Source: Inia geoffrensis
Lineage: Eukaryota; Chordata; Mammalia; Artiodactyla; Iniidae
Direction of reading: 5' to 3'
Length of the DNA: 64,000 nt
NCBI GenBank assembly: GCA_036417435.1
Contig: CM070916.1
Span: 21,894,052 to 21,958,051, forward strand
The position numbers and the translations under genes are program-made. The notes beneath the pieces are model-generated. The model was not told the origin of the DNA and searched no databases. It saw nothing but the letters and a program-made list of their open reading frames with translations. This document shows, one piece after another, positions 35,692 through 48,879 of this stretch. Position 1 is the first letter of the stretch; every line of letters starts with the position of its first letter.

Positions 35692-35911
35692 GGGCTTCCC
35701 TGGTGGTGCAGTGCTTGAGAGTCTGCATGCTGATGCAGGGAACTTGTGTTCATGCCCCGGTCCTGGAGGATCCCACATGACAAAGAGCGGCTGCACCCGT
35801 GAGCCATGGCCGCTGAGCCTGCGCATCCAGAGCCTGTGCTCCGCAACGGGAGAGGCCACAGCAGTGAAAGGCCCGCGTACCGCAAAAAAGAAAAACACAA
35901 AAACAAAAAAC
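35692..35911 (+). mobile_element. CHR-type SINE, full length, young-looking
   Basis: Begins gggcttccctggtggtgcag and keeps the body motifs 'gagccatggccgctgagcct' and 'gtgctccgcaacgggagagg'. The tail is an A-rich CAAAAA mix. The target-site duplication is a perfect 11-bp ttagtagttta (35681-35691 and 35912-35922). The B box is mutated (tgttcatgcc). Lies just after the end of the old L1 fragment. Confidence 0.95.
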
Positions 35912-36286
35912 TTAGTAGTTTAATATTTGTAATTGTTCATTTTTTTTAGCGCAATTGGCTAAACCAAGATAGATGGATCCTGAAATTTCAGTTTCTTTCT
36001 AAAATAAAAACTTAATTTTTATTTGGCATCCATCTGTTTACACTACGTTATTAATCAAGTGGTATTTAAAGAAATAGTGAGAATATGTGACTATTTTTCT
36101 AGTGTCTAAATACCATCAAGTCAGAGGTCAGTATTTTCCTCTATATATCCATATAATTTATGTAACAGATGTTCATGGACTACCTGTTGATTGAATGAGT
36201 ACTTCTTCTCATATAGAGAAATGGAGAAAAGATGTCTGCAATGCAATTTTATGATCAAAATTCTGAATATCAGTTTTTGAACATAA

Positions 36287-36364
36287 TTTTTTTTTTTTTT
36301 TTTTGCGGTAGGCGGGCCTGCATCAGCAGGCGGACTCTCAACCACTGCACCACCAGGGAAGCCC
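36287..36364 (-). mobile_element. Internally deleted CHR SINE, inverted
   Basis: On the minus strand the first about 50 bases are an intact tRNA-like head (gggcttccctggtggtgcag ... cctgctgatgcagg). The sequence then jumps directly to the 3' end (cccgcctaccgc) and the poly(A), so the body of roughly 130-140 bp is missing. A 7-bp target duplication (aacataa at 36280-36286 and 36365-36371) flanks the short form. Confidence 0.9.
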
Positions 36365-36371
36365 AACATAA

Positions 36372-37344
36372 AAATTCGTGATCATTTAATTTTACAATAG
36401 CCACCATAATGGCAATATAAACAGTAAAAATAAAAACTTAGCATTGAATTTTAAGGTATTCTCCACGTGTTTTATCCTCATTGGCAACAGGAGACAATGA
36501 ATCATTCATTTACATGTGTTCTGCAACTTTAAGAGGTATCTTCAGCATTGGGTCAAATAATAAGTGATGTATAATCTTGTGTTTTTCCTGACCATATGCC
36601 ATCCGAATCTTTGATCACCCTTGAACAAAACGCCCAGCTATAATTAGGCACCAAATAGAAATACAAGTGTATTTCATATAGATAATCCTCATTTATTTCT
36701 TATTTCTTTGGAATATACATAAAATGATTGATTTGACCTGTGACATAAAATTCACTTGTGTTTCCCTCATGAAATTTCAGGGCAACCACTGACTTTGCCT
36801 TCCCCTCCATTGCCCAAGGACACTCAAGCTGTTAAGTGTTTCCAGACAAATGGTGCATGTCTGTTCTCTACACTCTTGAAAAAAATCTACAGACTTGTGA
36901 AAAATATGAAACAGAGCTGTGAAATTGTTTCTATGTTATTTATTTCAATAATAATAAGGAAAAGGGCAAAAGTTGAAAGAGTGAATCAATCAGGCATAAC
37001 TGAAACTCACCCCAGTGTTACTAAAGCAACTTTCTTGGGCTTACATTTCCTATAGATCTAACGTAAAGTGAAGGAAAAAGAAAAGACTAAAAGTAATGTT
37101 TACTCTTCATATTTTCAGTGCACTGAAATAATGTTGCAAATATGTATCTTGGTCTGGATGAGTAAAATTCGACTTGCTTCATCATTTGTAATTACTTTCT
37201 GTGAACTTTATACTAAAATGTTACCATGTAATGCTTTCAGTTCTGCAAAGATGTTAATTTATGGCAGTGGTAATAAACGGAAAGTATAGTGAGTCTTTAT
37301 AAGTCTATTGGATCACTGCATACTAGGATAGTTTTTAGTAACAT
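36372..37344. other. Unassigned DNA between SINE and L1-B
   Basis: No gene or named repeat recognised. Open frames of 73-99 codons (36756-37289) lack recognisable domains and are not supported. Confidence 0.55.
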
Positions 37345-37359
37345 AAAGCCACTAATTCT

Positions 37360-37568
37360 TTTCAGCAGACACTGCAGGCCAGAAGGGAGTGGCAGGATAT
37401 ATTTAAAGTAATGAAAAAGAGAAAAACCTACAACCAAGATTACTCTACCCAGTAAGGATCTCATTCAGATTCGAAGGAGAAATAAAAAGCTTTTCAGACA
37501 CGAAAAAGCTCAGAGAATTCAGCACTGCCAAACCAGCTTTACAGCAAATGTTAAAGAAACTTCCCTAG
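37360..37568 (+). pseudogene. L1-B ORF1p C-terminal remnant
   Basis: The last about 70 codons of ORF1p (roughly ARREWQDIFKVMKK..., LLYPVRISFRFEGEI), ending at TAG 37566-37568. The coiled coil and RRM were never copied, because the insertion is 5'-truncated. Confidence 0.85.
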
Positions 37569-37618
37569 GCAGCAAACACAAGAAGACCCACAAAAACAAA
37601 CCCAAAACAATTAAGAAA

Positions 37619-40600
37619 ATGGGAATAGGAACATACACATCGATAATAACCTTGAGTGTAAATGGATTAAATGCCCCAGTCAAAAGACACAGACTGGCTG
37701 AATGGATATGAAAACAAGAAACATATATATGCTGTCTACAAAATACTTATTTCAGACCAAAGGACACGTACAGACTGAAAGTGAAGGGATGGAAAAAGAT
37801 ATTCCATGCAAATGGAAATCAAAAGAAAGCTGGAGTGGCAATACTCATATCAGATAAAATAGACTTTACAATAAAATATGTTACAAGAGACAAAGAAGGA
37901 CACTACATAATGATCAAGTTATCAATCCAATAAGAAGATATAACATTTATAGATGTTTATGCACACAACATAGGAGCACCTCAGTACACAAGACAAATGC
38001 TAATGACCATGAAAGGGGAAATTGACAGTAACACAATAATAGCAGAGGGCTTTAACACCCCACTTTCACCAATGGACAGACCATCCAAATAGAAAATAAA
38101 GAACCATAAGCTTTAAATGCCACAATAGACCAGATAGATTTGTTTGACACTTATAGAAGATTCCACCCCAAAGTGGCAGAATACACTTTCTACTGAAGTA
38201 CACATGGAACATTCTCCAGGACAGAGCACATCTTGGGTCACAAATCAAGCCTTGGTAAATTTAAGGAAACTGAAATTGTATCAAGTATCTTTTCTGACCA
38301 CAATACTATGAGACTAGATATCAATTACAGGAAAAAATCTGTAAAAAAAAATACAAACACATGGAGGCTAAACAATACACTACTAAATAACCAAGAGATC
38401 ACTGAAGAAATCAAAGAGGAAATCAAAAAATACTAGAAACAAATGACACTGAAAACACAATGACCCAAAACCTACAGGATGCAGCAAAAGCAGTTCTAAG
38501 AGGGAAGTTTATAGCAATACAATCTTACCTCAAGAAACAAGAAACATCTCAAATAAACAGTCTAACCCCATACTTAAAAACAACTAGAGAAAGAAGAAGA
38601 AAACCCAAAGTCAGTAGAAGGAAAGAAATCATAATAATAAGAGCAGAAATAAATGAAACAGAAACAAAGATAAAACTGAAATCTGGTTCTTTGAGAAGTT
38701 AAACAAAATTGATAAACTCTTATCCAAACTCATCAAGAAAAAAAGGGAGAGGACCCAAATCAGAAAAATTAGAAATGAAAACGGAGAAATCACGACTGAC
38801 ATCACAGAAATACAAAGGATTATAAGAGACTACTACAAACAGCTATATGCCAATAAAATGGACAACCACGAAGAAATGGACAAATTCTTAGAAAAGTACA
38901 ATTTTCCAAGACTGAACCCAGAAGAATTAGGTAATACAAACAGACCTATCTCAAGTAATGAAATTGAAACTGTAATTAAAAATCTTCCAACAAGCAAAAG
39001 TCCAGGACCAAATGGCTTCAAAGGCGAATTCTATCAAATAGAATTCAGATGAGCTAACACCCATAATTCTCAAACTCTTCCAAAAAACTGCAGAGGGAGA
39101 AACACTTCCAAATTCTTTCTACAAAGCCACCATCACCCTGCTACCAAAAGCAAAGATACCACAAAAAAAGAAAAGTATAGATCAGTATCACTGATGAATA
39201 TAGATGCAAAAATCCTCAACAAAATACTAGCAAACAGAATCCAACAACACATTAAAAGGATCATACACCATGATCAAGTGGGATTTATTGCAGGGATGCA
39301 AGGATTCTTCAATATACACAAATCAATGTGATACACCATATTAACAAATTAAGGAATAAAACCCATATGATCATCTACAATAGATACAGCAAAAGCTTTT
39401 GACAAAATTCAACACCCATTTATGATAAAAAACTCTCCAGAACGTGGGCATAGAGGGAACCTACCTCAATATAATAAAGGCCATATATGACAAATCCACA
39501 GCCAACCTCATACTCAATGGTGAAAAACTGAAAGTGTTTTCACTAAGATCAGGAACAAGACAAAGATGTCCACTCTCACCACTCTTATTCAACATAGTTT
39601 TGGAAGTCCTAGCCACGGCAATCAGAGAAAAAAACAAATTAAAGGAATACAAATTGGAAAGGAAGAAGTAAAGTTGTCACTGTTTGCAGATGACATGATA
39701 CTATACATAAAAAATCCTAAAAAGGCCACCAGAAATCTACTAGAACTAATCAATGAATTTGGTAAGGTTGCTGGATACAAAATTAATGCACAGAAACCTC
39801 TGGCATTCCTATACACTAACAATGAAAAATTGGAAAGAGAAATTAAGGAAACAATCCCATGTACCACTGCAACAAAAAGAGTAAAATACCTAGGAATAAA
39901 CCTACTTAAGGAGGTGAAAGGCTTGTACTCAGAAAACTATAAAACACTAATGAAAGAAATCAAAGATGATATAAACAGATGGAGAGATATACCATGTTCT
40001 TGGATTGGAAAACTCAATATTGTGAAAACGACTATACTACCTAAAGCAATCTACAGGTTCATTGCAATCCCTATTCAACTACCAACGACACTCTTCACGG
40101 AATTAGAATAAAAAATTTTACCATTCGTATGAAAACACAAGAGACCCAGAATATCCAAAGCAATCTTGAGAACAAAGAACAGAGCTGGAGGAATCAGGTT
40201 CCCTGACTTCAAACTATACAACAAAGCTATAGTAATCAAGACAGTATGGTACTCGCACAAAAACAGAAATACAGATCAATGGTACAGGATAGAAAGCTCA
40301 GAGATAAACCCATGCACCTATAGTCACCTTATTTTTGATAAAGGAAGAATATACAATGGAGAAAGACAGCCTCTTCAATAAGTGGTGCTGGGAAAACTGG
40401 ACAGCTACATGTAAAAGAATGAGCTTAGATCACTCCCTAACATCATAAACAAAATTAAACAAAATGGATTCAAGACCTAAATGTAAGGCCAGACACTATC
40501 AAACTCTTAGAGGAAAACATAGGCAGAACACTCTGACATACATCACAGCAAGATCCTTTTTGACCCACCTCCTAGAGAAACGGAAATAAAAACAGAAATA

Positions 40601-41401
40601 AACAAATGGGACCTAATGAAACTTCAAAGCTTTTGCACAGCAAAGGAAACCATAAACAAGACAAAAAGCCAGCCCTCAGAATGGGAGAAAATATTTATAA
40701 ATGAAGCAATGGACAAAGGATTAATCTCCAAAATATATAAGCAGCTCATGGAACTCAATATCAAAAAACAAACAGCCCAATTTAAAAAATGGGTGGAAGA
40801 CCTAAATAGACATTTCACCAAAGAAGACATACAGATGGCCAAGAGGCACATGAAAAGATGCTCAACATCACTAATTATTAGAGAAATGCACATCAAAACT
40901 ACAATGAGTTATCACCTCACGCCAGTCAGAATGACCATTATCAAAAAAATCTAGAAACAATAAATCCTGAAAAGGGTGTGCTGAAAAGGGAACACTCCTG
41001 CACTGTTGGTGGGAATGTAAATTGATACAATCACTATGGAGAACAGTATGGAGGCTCCTTAAAAAAAACTACAAATAGAACTACCATATGACCCAGCAAT
41101 CCCACTACTGGGCCTATACCCTGAGAAAACCGCAATTCAAAAAGAGACATGTACCACAATGTTCACTGTAGCACTATTTATAATAGCCAGGACATGGAAG
41201 CAACCTAAATGTCCATCAACAGATAAATGGATAAAGAAGATGTGGCACGTATATGCAATGGAATATTACTCAGCCATAAAAAGAAATGAAATTGAGTTAT
41301 TTGTAGTGAGGTGGATGGACCTTGGGTCCGTCACGCAGAGTGAAGTAAGTCAGAAAGAGAAAAATAAATACCGAATGCTAACACATATATATGGAATCTA
41401 A
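37619..41401 (+). pseudogene. L1-B ORF2p (endonuclease and reverse transcriptase), disrupted
   Basis: Start ATG 37619, natural stop TAA 41399-41401. Lesions: TGA at codon 31 (37709-37711); TAA at 37931-37933; the endonuclease GDFN block reads EGFN (ggc at 38048-38050), losing the catalytic Asp; TAG near 38090; more breaks near 38440, 38700 and 39050; and the same 4-bp deletion as L1-A at 39320-39330. The reverse-transcriptase active site FADD (39683-39694) is intact, within a 181-codon open stretch (39566-40111) holding the '[13 protein letters not shown]' and 'KYLGINL' blocks. Later breaks lie near 40110, 40535 and 40950. The C-terminal open stretch 41159-41401 ends as expected (...MLTHIYGI). 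Confidence 0.93.
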
Positions 41402-41787
41402 AGAAAAAAAGCGGTTCTGATGAACCTAGGGGCAGGACAGGAATAAGTCGCAGATGTAGAGAATGGACTTGAGGACATGGTGGGCAGTGGGGAGAGGAAG
41501 CTGGGATGAGGTAAAAGAGTAGCATTGATATATCTACACTACCACATGTAAAATAGACAGCCAGTGGGAAGCAGCCGCATAGCACAGGAAGATCAGCTCG
41601 GTGCTTTGCAATGACCTAGAGGGGTGGGATAGGGAGGGTGGGTGGGAGGCTCAAGAGGGAGGGGGTATGGGGTATATGTATGTATGTATATGGCTGATTC
41701 ACTTTGTTGTGCAACAGAAACTAACACAGTGTTGTGAAGCAATTATAGTCCCATAAAGATGTAACAAAAAATAAAGCAACTAATTCT

Positions 41788-43479
41788 GATGAAATAATTT
41801 AAAATACAGTGTAAATATTCCTCGCAATATGTTCTGAAACCTGGAAGGCAGTTGAAATAATATTAAGTAACAAGGACAGAAAAATAGCACCCAAGAGTCA
41901 TGTTTTTTTCCTAAGAGCCCAGGAAAATGTAATGGTCAGCTTAATGCTGAGGTTTTTTTTGGTTGTGATTTTAAACACAAATAAATATTGTGGGTTTTTT
42001 TTTTTTTTTTTTTTGACTCTTAACTGTAGTAATAATGCCATGGCCCCAAAGAAAAATTTTCCTGTAAAAGAATACGTTAACTTTCAAAGGAAGAACCTAT
42101 GAAAAATTAGAATTTTAGATGGTAAAAACAAAGCATAATGGCTAAACAAAACATTGTGGAAAAGCAGAATGATTAGGTACACTGTGGATCACAAATTGTT
42201 TCACTTTAATTTTTAAATGAGCTTAGATATCTGTGAAATTTAAACCCCAGAGCCAGTGATTTGTGTGGCATTGTTACAAAAGGAACAAAGCTTTGACATG
42301 CAAATTTCTGCTTTATGTTGCATCAGCCCAGGTAACCTTGCAAACAACCTTCACACACACACTGGAAGCTTAGTGATGCCTCCCATATGGATCCATCCTT
42401 ACTTTTCCCTTCCCAGTCAAGTTGACAGCAATTCTGGGTTCATTTTCTAAACGGACTGATAAAAGTTATGCTAGCCTTGTACCTGTTATTAACCTCCCTT
42501 GTACTATTATTACTCATATTTTTTCCTTTGAGATAAGCAGCTAGACACCGAAGCTGATCTTTGCATATGGTGGGCTATTACCCCAGAAAGAGAACTGCAA
42601 ATGTCAACCTATTATTGGGTCATTAATGTCAGGTCATGATATTTCAGAATTTGATATTTTTAACCTTTACAGACATTAACCCACATACAATACACTTTTG
42701 AAAAGAGTTTATTTATCCTTAGCAAGAGTGGATGCATGCTCCAGGAATATTGTTCTGTAATATTAGGTACTGTATACATGGTAAGGATCGTTAAGTGTAT
42801 TTATGTAACCACCTCTTCAGCTTAATTTGGCCCTTCATCTATTACTTTAGAGGAATCTAAAATCATGCATGAAAGAAATGTTCAGACGTCTGATAGGAGA
42901 AATGGGGAATGAAACAGAATTTAATAGTGTTCTCTTAAAGAATTACTCCCAATTCTGACACTGTTTAGACAAAATTTGTAAAGATGACATTATCTTATTT
43001 CGTTTATTTTTCTTTGAAAGTCAAAATTGTTTCCTGTTGTAAAATTCAATGAAGTCAATTTCAGTACACGACGTAGTTTTAGGGTATACTGTTAAAGTCA
43101 TAATTCAAGAGGCTGAGGAAAATCTAGGATGAAAGCATTTAAGTAGGAGATTTTATACACAGCTGCAGCAATGCATGTATTGCTCTGGAGACAGGCTTGT
43201 GTGATGCAGATTCAAAATATGAGAAAAAATGCAGGGCGCATGTGGATTTTTAAAATATCTGAAGTATTTCTGCTTTTTTATTTTTATTGTTTCATCTTTC
43301 TTATGTCCCTACCTTTTAGCTTAACTGGCCACATCTTATAACAATGTTTTGAAAACTCATACACGACAATGGAGATTAAGAAAGGAAAGGATACACTCAG
43401 AAGAAAAAAGATGAATATAGTGACACACAGTAACTTATGCTCCGAGGAAGGGGTTTTCTGCATATTTCTGTAATGAAGT
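41788..43479. other. Unassigned AT-rich DNA
   Basis: No gene or named repeat recognised. A T20 run at 41995-42014 could be the poly(A) of an unrecognised antisense retroposon. No SINE body follows it. Confidence 0.5.
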
Positions 43480-43615
43480 GTCCACAGAAGAGTAGAAGGC
43501 CCAGTTAAGGTATGCTCAGACTCTTGACCCACAGAAACTGTGAAGTAATAAACGTGCCTTTTTAAAGCTGCTAAATGTGTGGTCATTGGTTACGCAACAA
43601 TAGATAATTGATAAA
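43480..43615 (+). mobile_element. MLT1-like MaLR LTR, 3' end
   Basis: Matches the 3' end of the MLT1/MST group in order: 'gacccacagaaactgtgaag', 'taataaacgtgcctttttaa', 'gctgctaaatgtgtggtcat', then 'acgcaacaatagataattga'. The AATAAA at about 43547-43552 would be the LTR polyadenylation signal. The 5' part of the LTR is not recognisable. Confidence 0.65.
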
Positions 43616-44890
43616 CCTAGGGACGCCAGAACGAGTAAAGCCATTAATCGTTGCTATTCTGGGGGGACTTCTGTGTAGAAAGGCGACTAAGCCTCAGCTG
43701 TGGGGACACAAATGCAGAACCAAAAACTGGGTCATGAGAAATGAGGAAAGGATCCCAGAGAAGTAGCAGATGAGGCTTGAAGGATGAGCATGAGCTACTC
43801 AGAAGGGGTGTGTGTGTTTTTGTGCACCACAGGGAGGAGAGTGGGGTTAGCCTGGCAGAGGACGTGGTGCGTGAAAACACACAGTGGGGAAAAGTTGAGA
43901 CAAAGTATGGCCTGATCAACAAGTCTGGGGTGTTGGAAGCAAGGCTAGGAGTAGTAAGAGATGAAGAATAAAACCTGAAAGCAGATCACGAAAAGCCACG
44001 TGACTCACGTTTATGATGAAAGCCTTGCCTACAGTAAAATTCTAAGGGTCATATGCATTACATGATTTTGCAGAATTATTGTACGTAAGGAACATATGCT
44101 CCAAAAATATGTTCTAATTGCTTTGATCAAGTATAATTTTCAAAAAGTTTAAAATGTGACTTTACTACAAATGTAACATGAATGTGCGGTCAAAGATTAA
44201 TTCATGAGGGAATACATGCCAAAGCTTATTTAATAAGACAGCCAATAAAACATTTAAATTGGGTCAAATTTTGAGAGAATTTTTGGTAAGACTTTGAGTT
44301 AGATTTACATTCTCAACTGGACAAAATTATCTGCACTGGTGTAGACAGGACTCTCTGGCTTTCTATCAGTTTTCTACAAGTTGATCTCTACTCCTGCAGA
44401 GTTGTAAAAGAACCTGGTCAGTTAAATATACACCCTTCTATAATCCCTTATATCATCGGGTAATTCCAGGAGGGCCCACTAGACTAGGTTCAGCGATCCA
44501 CTGAAAGGTACGACACAGTCATCATTTTGCCAATTTGCAAGTATTGAAAAATGTTTCTTATTGTATGGTATATCACCCTCTTATTTTCACCTCTGGCTGT
44601 TTCCTAGGGATTAAATACTTGGACCACTATTTCTTCTGAAACTTGGATTTATTGATCCTTTTTCTCCTGGCACTTAAATTCACAGAGAAATTTGAACTTC
44701 TTTGCCAAATCGTTGTATCTTTATCGGAAAGTTTTACCATTTTGTACTGTCACTTCCATTTTCTAAAACCATGTTAATTATCTTACCAGAGCGTGTCTGG
44801 GGAGGTGAGACTCCTTTTATTATTTTGATTGGAACATCAGATCATCTGTATTTTTACACCTGGCTCTCTTTTGTTATTGTTGTTTTGATA
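43616..44890. other. Mostly unassigned DNA with an ancient-repeat-like patch
   Basis: The purine-rich segment 43730-43990 ('gaggcttgaaggatgagcat', 'aagaatg'-type motifs, G-rich) resembles a widespread ancient mammalian repeat whose family I cannot name. The rest has no recognised feature. Confidence 0.4.
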
Positions 44891-44894
44891 GAAT

Positions 44895-45120
44895 GACAAT
44901 TGTTAACATTTACTCTGCACTTATCTGTACTGGGCATTAGGACAAACATCTTACATGCCTTATCCCTGTAAAAACCTAATACTCAGAAGACATTGTTATG
45001 ATTGCTGTTTTACAAATGAGAAAACTTGATCCACAAAGAGGTCATTTCCTCAAGATGACAGAGCTGTAAGCATTGGGATTAGAGGTGGACTCAAGTTGAC
45101 CAGTCCCACTTTGATTAGTG
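44895..45120 (-). mobile_element. MIR SINE relic
   Basis: The plus strand shows reverse-complement MIR: 'tttactctgcacttatctgt', 'gctgttttacaaatgagaaa', 'cacaaagaggtcatttcctc', 'agatgacagagctgtaagca', then 'gggattagaggtggactcaa'. Good order over about 200 bp. Confidence 0.72.
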
Positions 45121-48100
45121 TAAAATCATCATCCAGTGATCGATTCAACTGATAGTTACAGGATTCTGACAACATCAGGCATGGTGCTAGACACTGGGAA
45201 TACCATGCTAAACAAGATAAATGTTACAGTCTAGAAAACTTTCTATTGTTGCTTTCAGTTTAAAGCAAACATTGTGATGAGAAAGAAGTCCAAGCAATAA
45301 GATAAAGCCCTGTTTGTTTTCAAGTGAATTACCACCATCCAATTCCCAAAGAGATCCCAGGGATTATCACTGGCCTCAGGATCCCCACCAGGTAAGCGCT
45401 TTAATTCTGCTCTCACAATGGTAACACTGCTTGCTCACTCATCTTTTGTTTCCTAACTGTATTTTTGCCACAGTCTGGCTTTCTGTTCTTCTCAACTCGG
45501 GATCATGCTGTCTCCGGTATCCTATCAAGGATGTCAAATTGCTTTCTCAAATGTTCTATGGGCTCTGTAGGAAGTCATTTATAGAAGTGTGTCTTCTTCC
45601 GAGTCACACAGACTCTACTCCCTGCAGTTCAATCTGCAATACATTCTTTTCGGCCCCATGGTGTTGGGTTTCATTACTTTTCTCATCTTCAACAAGGAGG
45701 GAGCGGCACAACATTGGCATCCGCCCTTGGCTTTCAGCGGTGGCCACAAAGGTCTCGGGGCCAGGCTAATCCCTTTGTCATAGCACGTGGAACAGCAGGC
45801 TGTTTGCGCTTCCAAATGCCATTCCTCCAGTGAGCCTGGGCCGTGCAGGGGTAGTAACTTCTTCTGCCCCAGTCTGGCCCTCTGACAAGTTGGTAGCATA
45901 CACACTGACTGGGAGGATTGAGAGTCACCACATTTGTTTTGTATTTCAAACAGGAAAACCAGTTCTATTTCATAAATGAGAACATTTTTTCAGATGGTCA
46001 GGTCACAGGCAGTATTCGCGAGGTAGCCCCAATGGAGAGCAGGGTGGCTTTCAGTCTTTCTGCTCTGCGCTAATGTGAACTTCTCCTTCTTTCCTTCCGG
46101 TGTTCTTATCTTCCTTCTTCCCTTCCCTTCCTTGGCTTCTCATACTTTGGTAAAATCTTGGGGAGAGGTGTATTGGGATCAACTAGTTTAAGGGCTTTTA
46201 CACAGAAAGTCATTCATTCCAGTGCGAACCCTGACCAGTTTTAAAACTTCCTTGTTAGTGTTTCAAGTGCATTTAGGGTTCCAGGATTCAAGTGCCCCAT
46301 CCCTGCCTTTACTGGCTGAACAGTGAACAGAGTTGGCATCTGGAATGGAGAGGATGTAGGTTTGTCAAATAAGACCTGGGAGCCCCTATGTTTTCATTGC
46401 CACTCATTCATTAATTACCTGGTCACATATACGAAGACTTGCTGAACTTTGCTCACTCTTGCCATTTCTTTCTAGATCTCTACCCTTCTGCCTCTCTGCT
46501 CTCCTGTGCCTTCACAACCCTACCCTAAATTCCCATCACCCAGGGGAATATTGCTATGCCTTACATTCTTACTAAATTTACTAAATGCTTTTAGAGGATG
46601 ATGACTTAGAAAGCTCTCTTCATTTTATTTAGGATCTGTTGCATTCTATTCCTGTGGCATTCCATCTTTGTCACCAGCTTACTTCTCTCTCAGAAATATG
46701 GTTTTAGCAGCTAACTTTATAAACAACCATGTATGTCACTATTTAAGATTGTTCTCTTTGATTCATGGAAAACATATGTTCCAAGGGAGGTAACAGGTAA
46801 GGTACAAGTCATAAGAGTAGGGTTGGAAACACATTGCCCATCTATCATGATCCCTGTGAAAATATTTTTGCTGGAAGTGACAGGTTGCTCTCGTTCTAAA
46901 CTTAGTTTAAATGTAAAAGCCAAACATGGCCACACAACATGTTTTGTTTCTCCCCAAAATGTCACCTTTGGCCAAGCACAGTAGATTCAGTCACCCTGGC
47001 ATTGCTCCGTACAAAAACATACTTCAGCAGAGATCACACATTTGTCTCACAGCACTGAGGCTCCAGGGAATTGGGTTCTAAATTGTTTCTATGGGTGCTC
47101 TGTCAAATGAGAGGTCAGCTCCCCAGTTTCCCAGGGTTTGCCTTTTGAAGGCAAAAATATTTTAAAAATGCAGTACTTTGAACATGCAACAAAGATGCAT
47201 ACCAACCATACACAAGCCAGTGGAGCTAAAACACCTCTTTCTTCATCAAATAGAGAGCAAGACTATGAATTATAAGCATGCAGAGTACAGGTCAGGACTA
47301 GGTGAGCTATGCACATGTTAACATTTTAGAAAATATGTATTCAGTATATTTTCAGAAGGAGTTTAGTTTTGTGATTTGCTCAGAACAGGATTTGAATCAA
47401 AGAAGTGAGTTCAGAATTTTCATGTGAGGTTTTCCTATTAAGAAAATCAATGCATAATACCAAAGATATTTTCACATCTTCCTACGATGTACAATTTCCA
47501 TCACTAGTTACTATCTAATGAGGAGTACCTGACAAATGTCCACATTTCCTTGAAATATTAAGGCAATATCCATTACACCTCATCAAGTATTAAAATATCT
47601 TTTATGGCATAATCAACATACTTCTGTCACTAGAGTTAAATGGTTCCATCACTTTCCCTTCATGGACTCCTTTTCTATTGCTGTAACCCATGACTGTGGA
47701 CATAGAAGAGATTCCTCCTCCCCAACCACACCCTTATTGAACCACAGTTACCATGTGGGCTTGCCATGGGATCAGAAAAGGTCTGCAGCTGGCAAACAGA
47801 ATCATTCAGGGGATGTAACTGTAAGTTACTTGTGTGAAGCTAGGTTTGGGTAGGAATGCTTACTAATTAGAAAGCCAAATGAGAAATGCAGATAAAAGGA
47901 CAGTACTAAAAATCTCCCATCCAAACTATGGCTCTTTTGGAAAGCAAGAAAACGAGAATGAAACACAAAATTCTACCCTAACTTAGGCAAACTCCTGTGT
48001 CCCACAAAACACAAAGACTCAAAAGGTCTGTAGGGGTTAGGCTTCAGAAGATTTATCTACTTTATTTTATATTCACTTATGTAGTTAATGAGTCAAAATG

Positions 48101-48179
48101 GCAATAGAAAATATCTATACCTTCTATAAACTTTTTTCAGAGATCGAGAAAAAAACTGTATTATTGTTTCTCCCTTTGA
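45121..48179. other. Unassigned DNA, locally less AT-rich
   Basis: 45150-45240 ('ggcatggtgctagacactgg') resembles a common ancient mammalian repeat motif that I cannot assign. 45330-46080 is relatively GC-rich, with open frames of 60-112 codons that match nothing I recognise. 46081-46140 is pyrimidine-rich. No exon-like structure could be supported. Confidence 0.45.
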
Positions 48180-48372
48180 CATATATTGCTTACAAATCAC
48201 TTTCCATAGTGTCTTACATCACACTTTATTTACTATTATTTACATGAACTTATGCTTACGACACTAGCTTGGAAGTTCTTTAAGAACAAAATCTTTTTTG
48301 CATTCTCTACAGTTCTTAATACAAAGTGTTACATATAGCAGATATTCCGTAAATACTTATGGTGTTGAATAC
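48180..48372 (+). mobile_element. L2 (LINE2) 3' end relic
   Basis: Follows the L2 terminus: 'ttcttaatacaaagtgtt' preceded by 'gcttggaagttctttaagaa', and ending with 'agcagatattccgtaaatac'. This compares with the standard '...gctccttgagggcag... cacatagtaggtgctcaataaat'. Diverged but in the right order. Confidence 0.55.
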
Positions 48373-48879
48373 ATTTTTGAAGCATTTAGCCAAATGGAAC
48401 AGAAGTTTTAGAGCATTAGAGTTTCAAGTCAATAAAATTAGACAATAATTTAGTGATAATATCTATGTGTCAGCAATATGATAAGCTAGGACAAAAGAGA
48501 TAAGATGACTCCTTCTCTGTAGGAACTTAAATCTAAGAGAGATGGGAATCTAGAACCAGATGTGTAAACAAATAAAGCTACTATAATAAGACCATTTGAC
48601 ATGTGAACACAGTTGACAAATAGAAAATTACAACAGAATAGAGAACAGAAAGGAAGTCAGATATACAGCAATGGAAGTATTTCAATTCAGAGAAGAAATA
48701 ATGGATTATTTAATGAATGGAACTTGGCAATTTACTATGTGATTTGAACAAAATAACCCTAAAACCCAGTATATACAAAACAAATTCCAAATGTATAAGG
48801 ACTCCAGTCTTAATGAATGCATTTTTAAATTAGAATAATTTTTATATTCTTTAGTAGAGACCTTGAACAAACCCACAGC
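48373..48879. other. Unassigned DNA
   Basis: No gene. 48455-48560 ('gacaaaagagataagatgac', 'tgtaggaacttaaatctaag') resembles the same unassigned ancient repeat motif as 45150-45240. Confidence 0.4.

Larger units (their letters stand above)
37360..41772 (+). mobile_element. 5'-truncated LINE-1 (L1-B), inactive
   Basis: A 4.4-kb L1 of the same general family as L1-A. It begins inside ORF1 (cagcagacactgcaggccag) and has no 5'UTR. It holds the ORF1 C-terminus, the 50-bp inter-ORF gap, ORF2, a 3'UTR with a (TATG)n patch (about 41671-41692) and AATAAA at 41770-41775. The flanks give a 15-bp target-site duplication with one mismatch: aaagccactaattct (37345-37359) and aaagcaactaattct (41773-41787). 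The truncation and duplication are typical of target-primed reverse transcription. The poly(A) tail has almost vanished: only about six A bases precede the duplication. Confidence 0.96.

Noticed and set aside
45431..45769. 112-codon frame with a hydrophobic stretch in relatively GC-rich DNA
   Set aside because: No matching family, no splice context, and competing frames on the other strand over the same bases.
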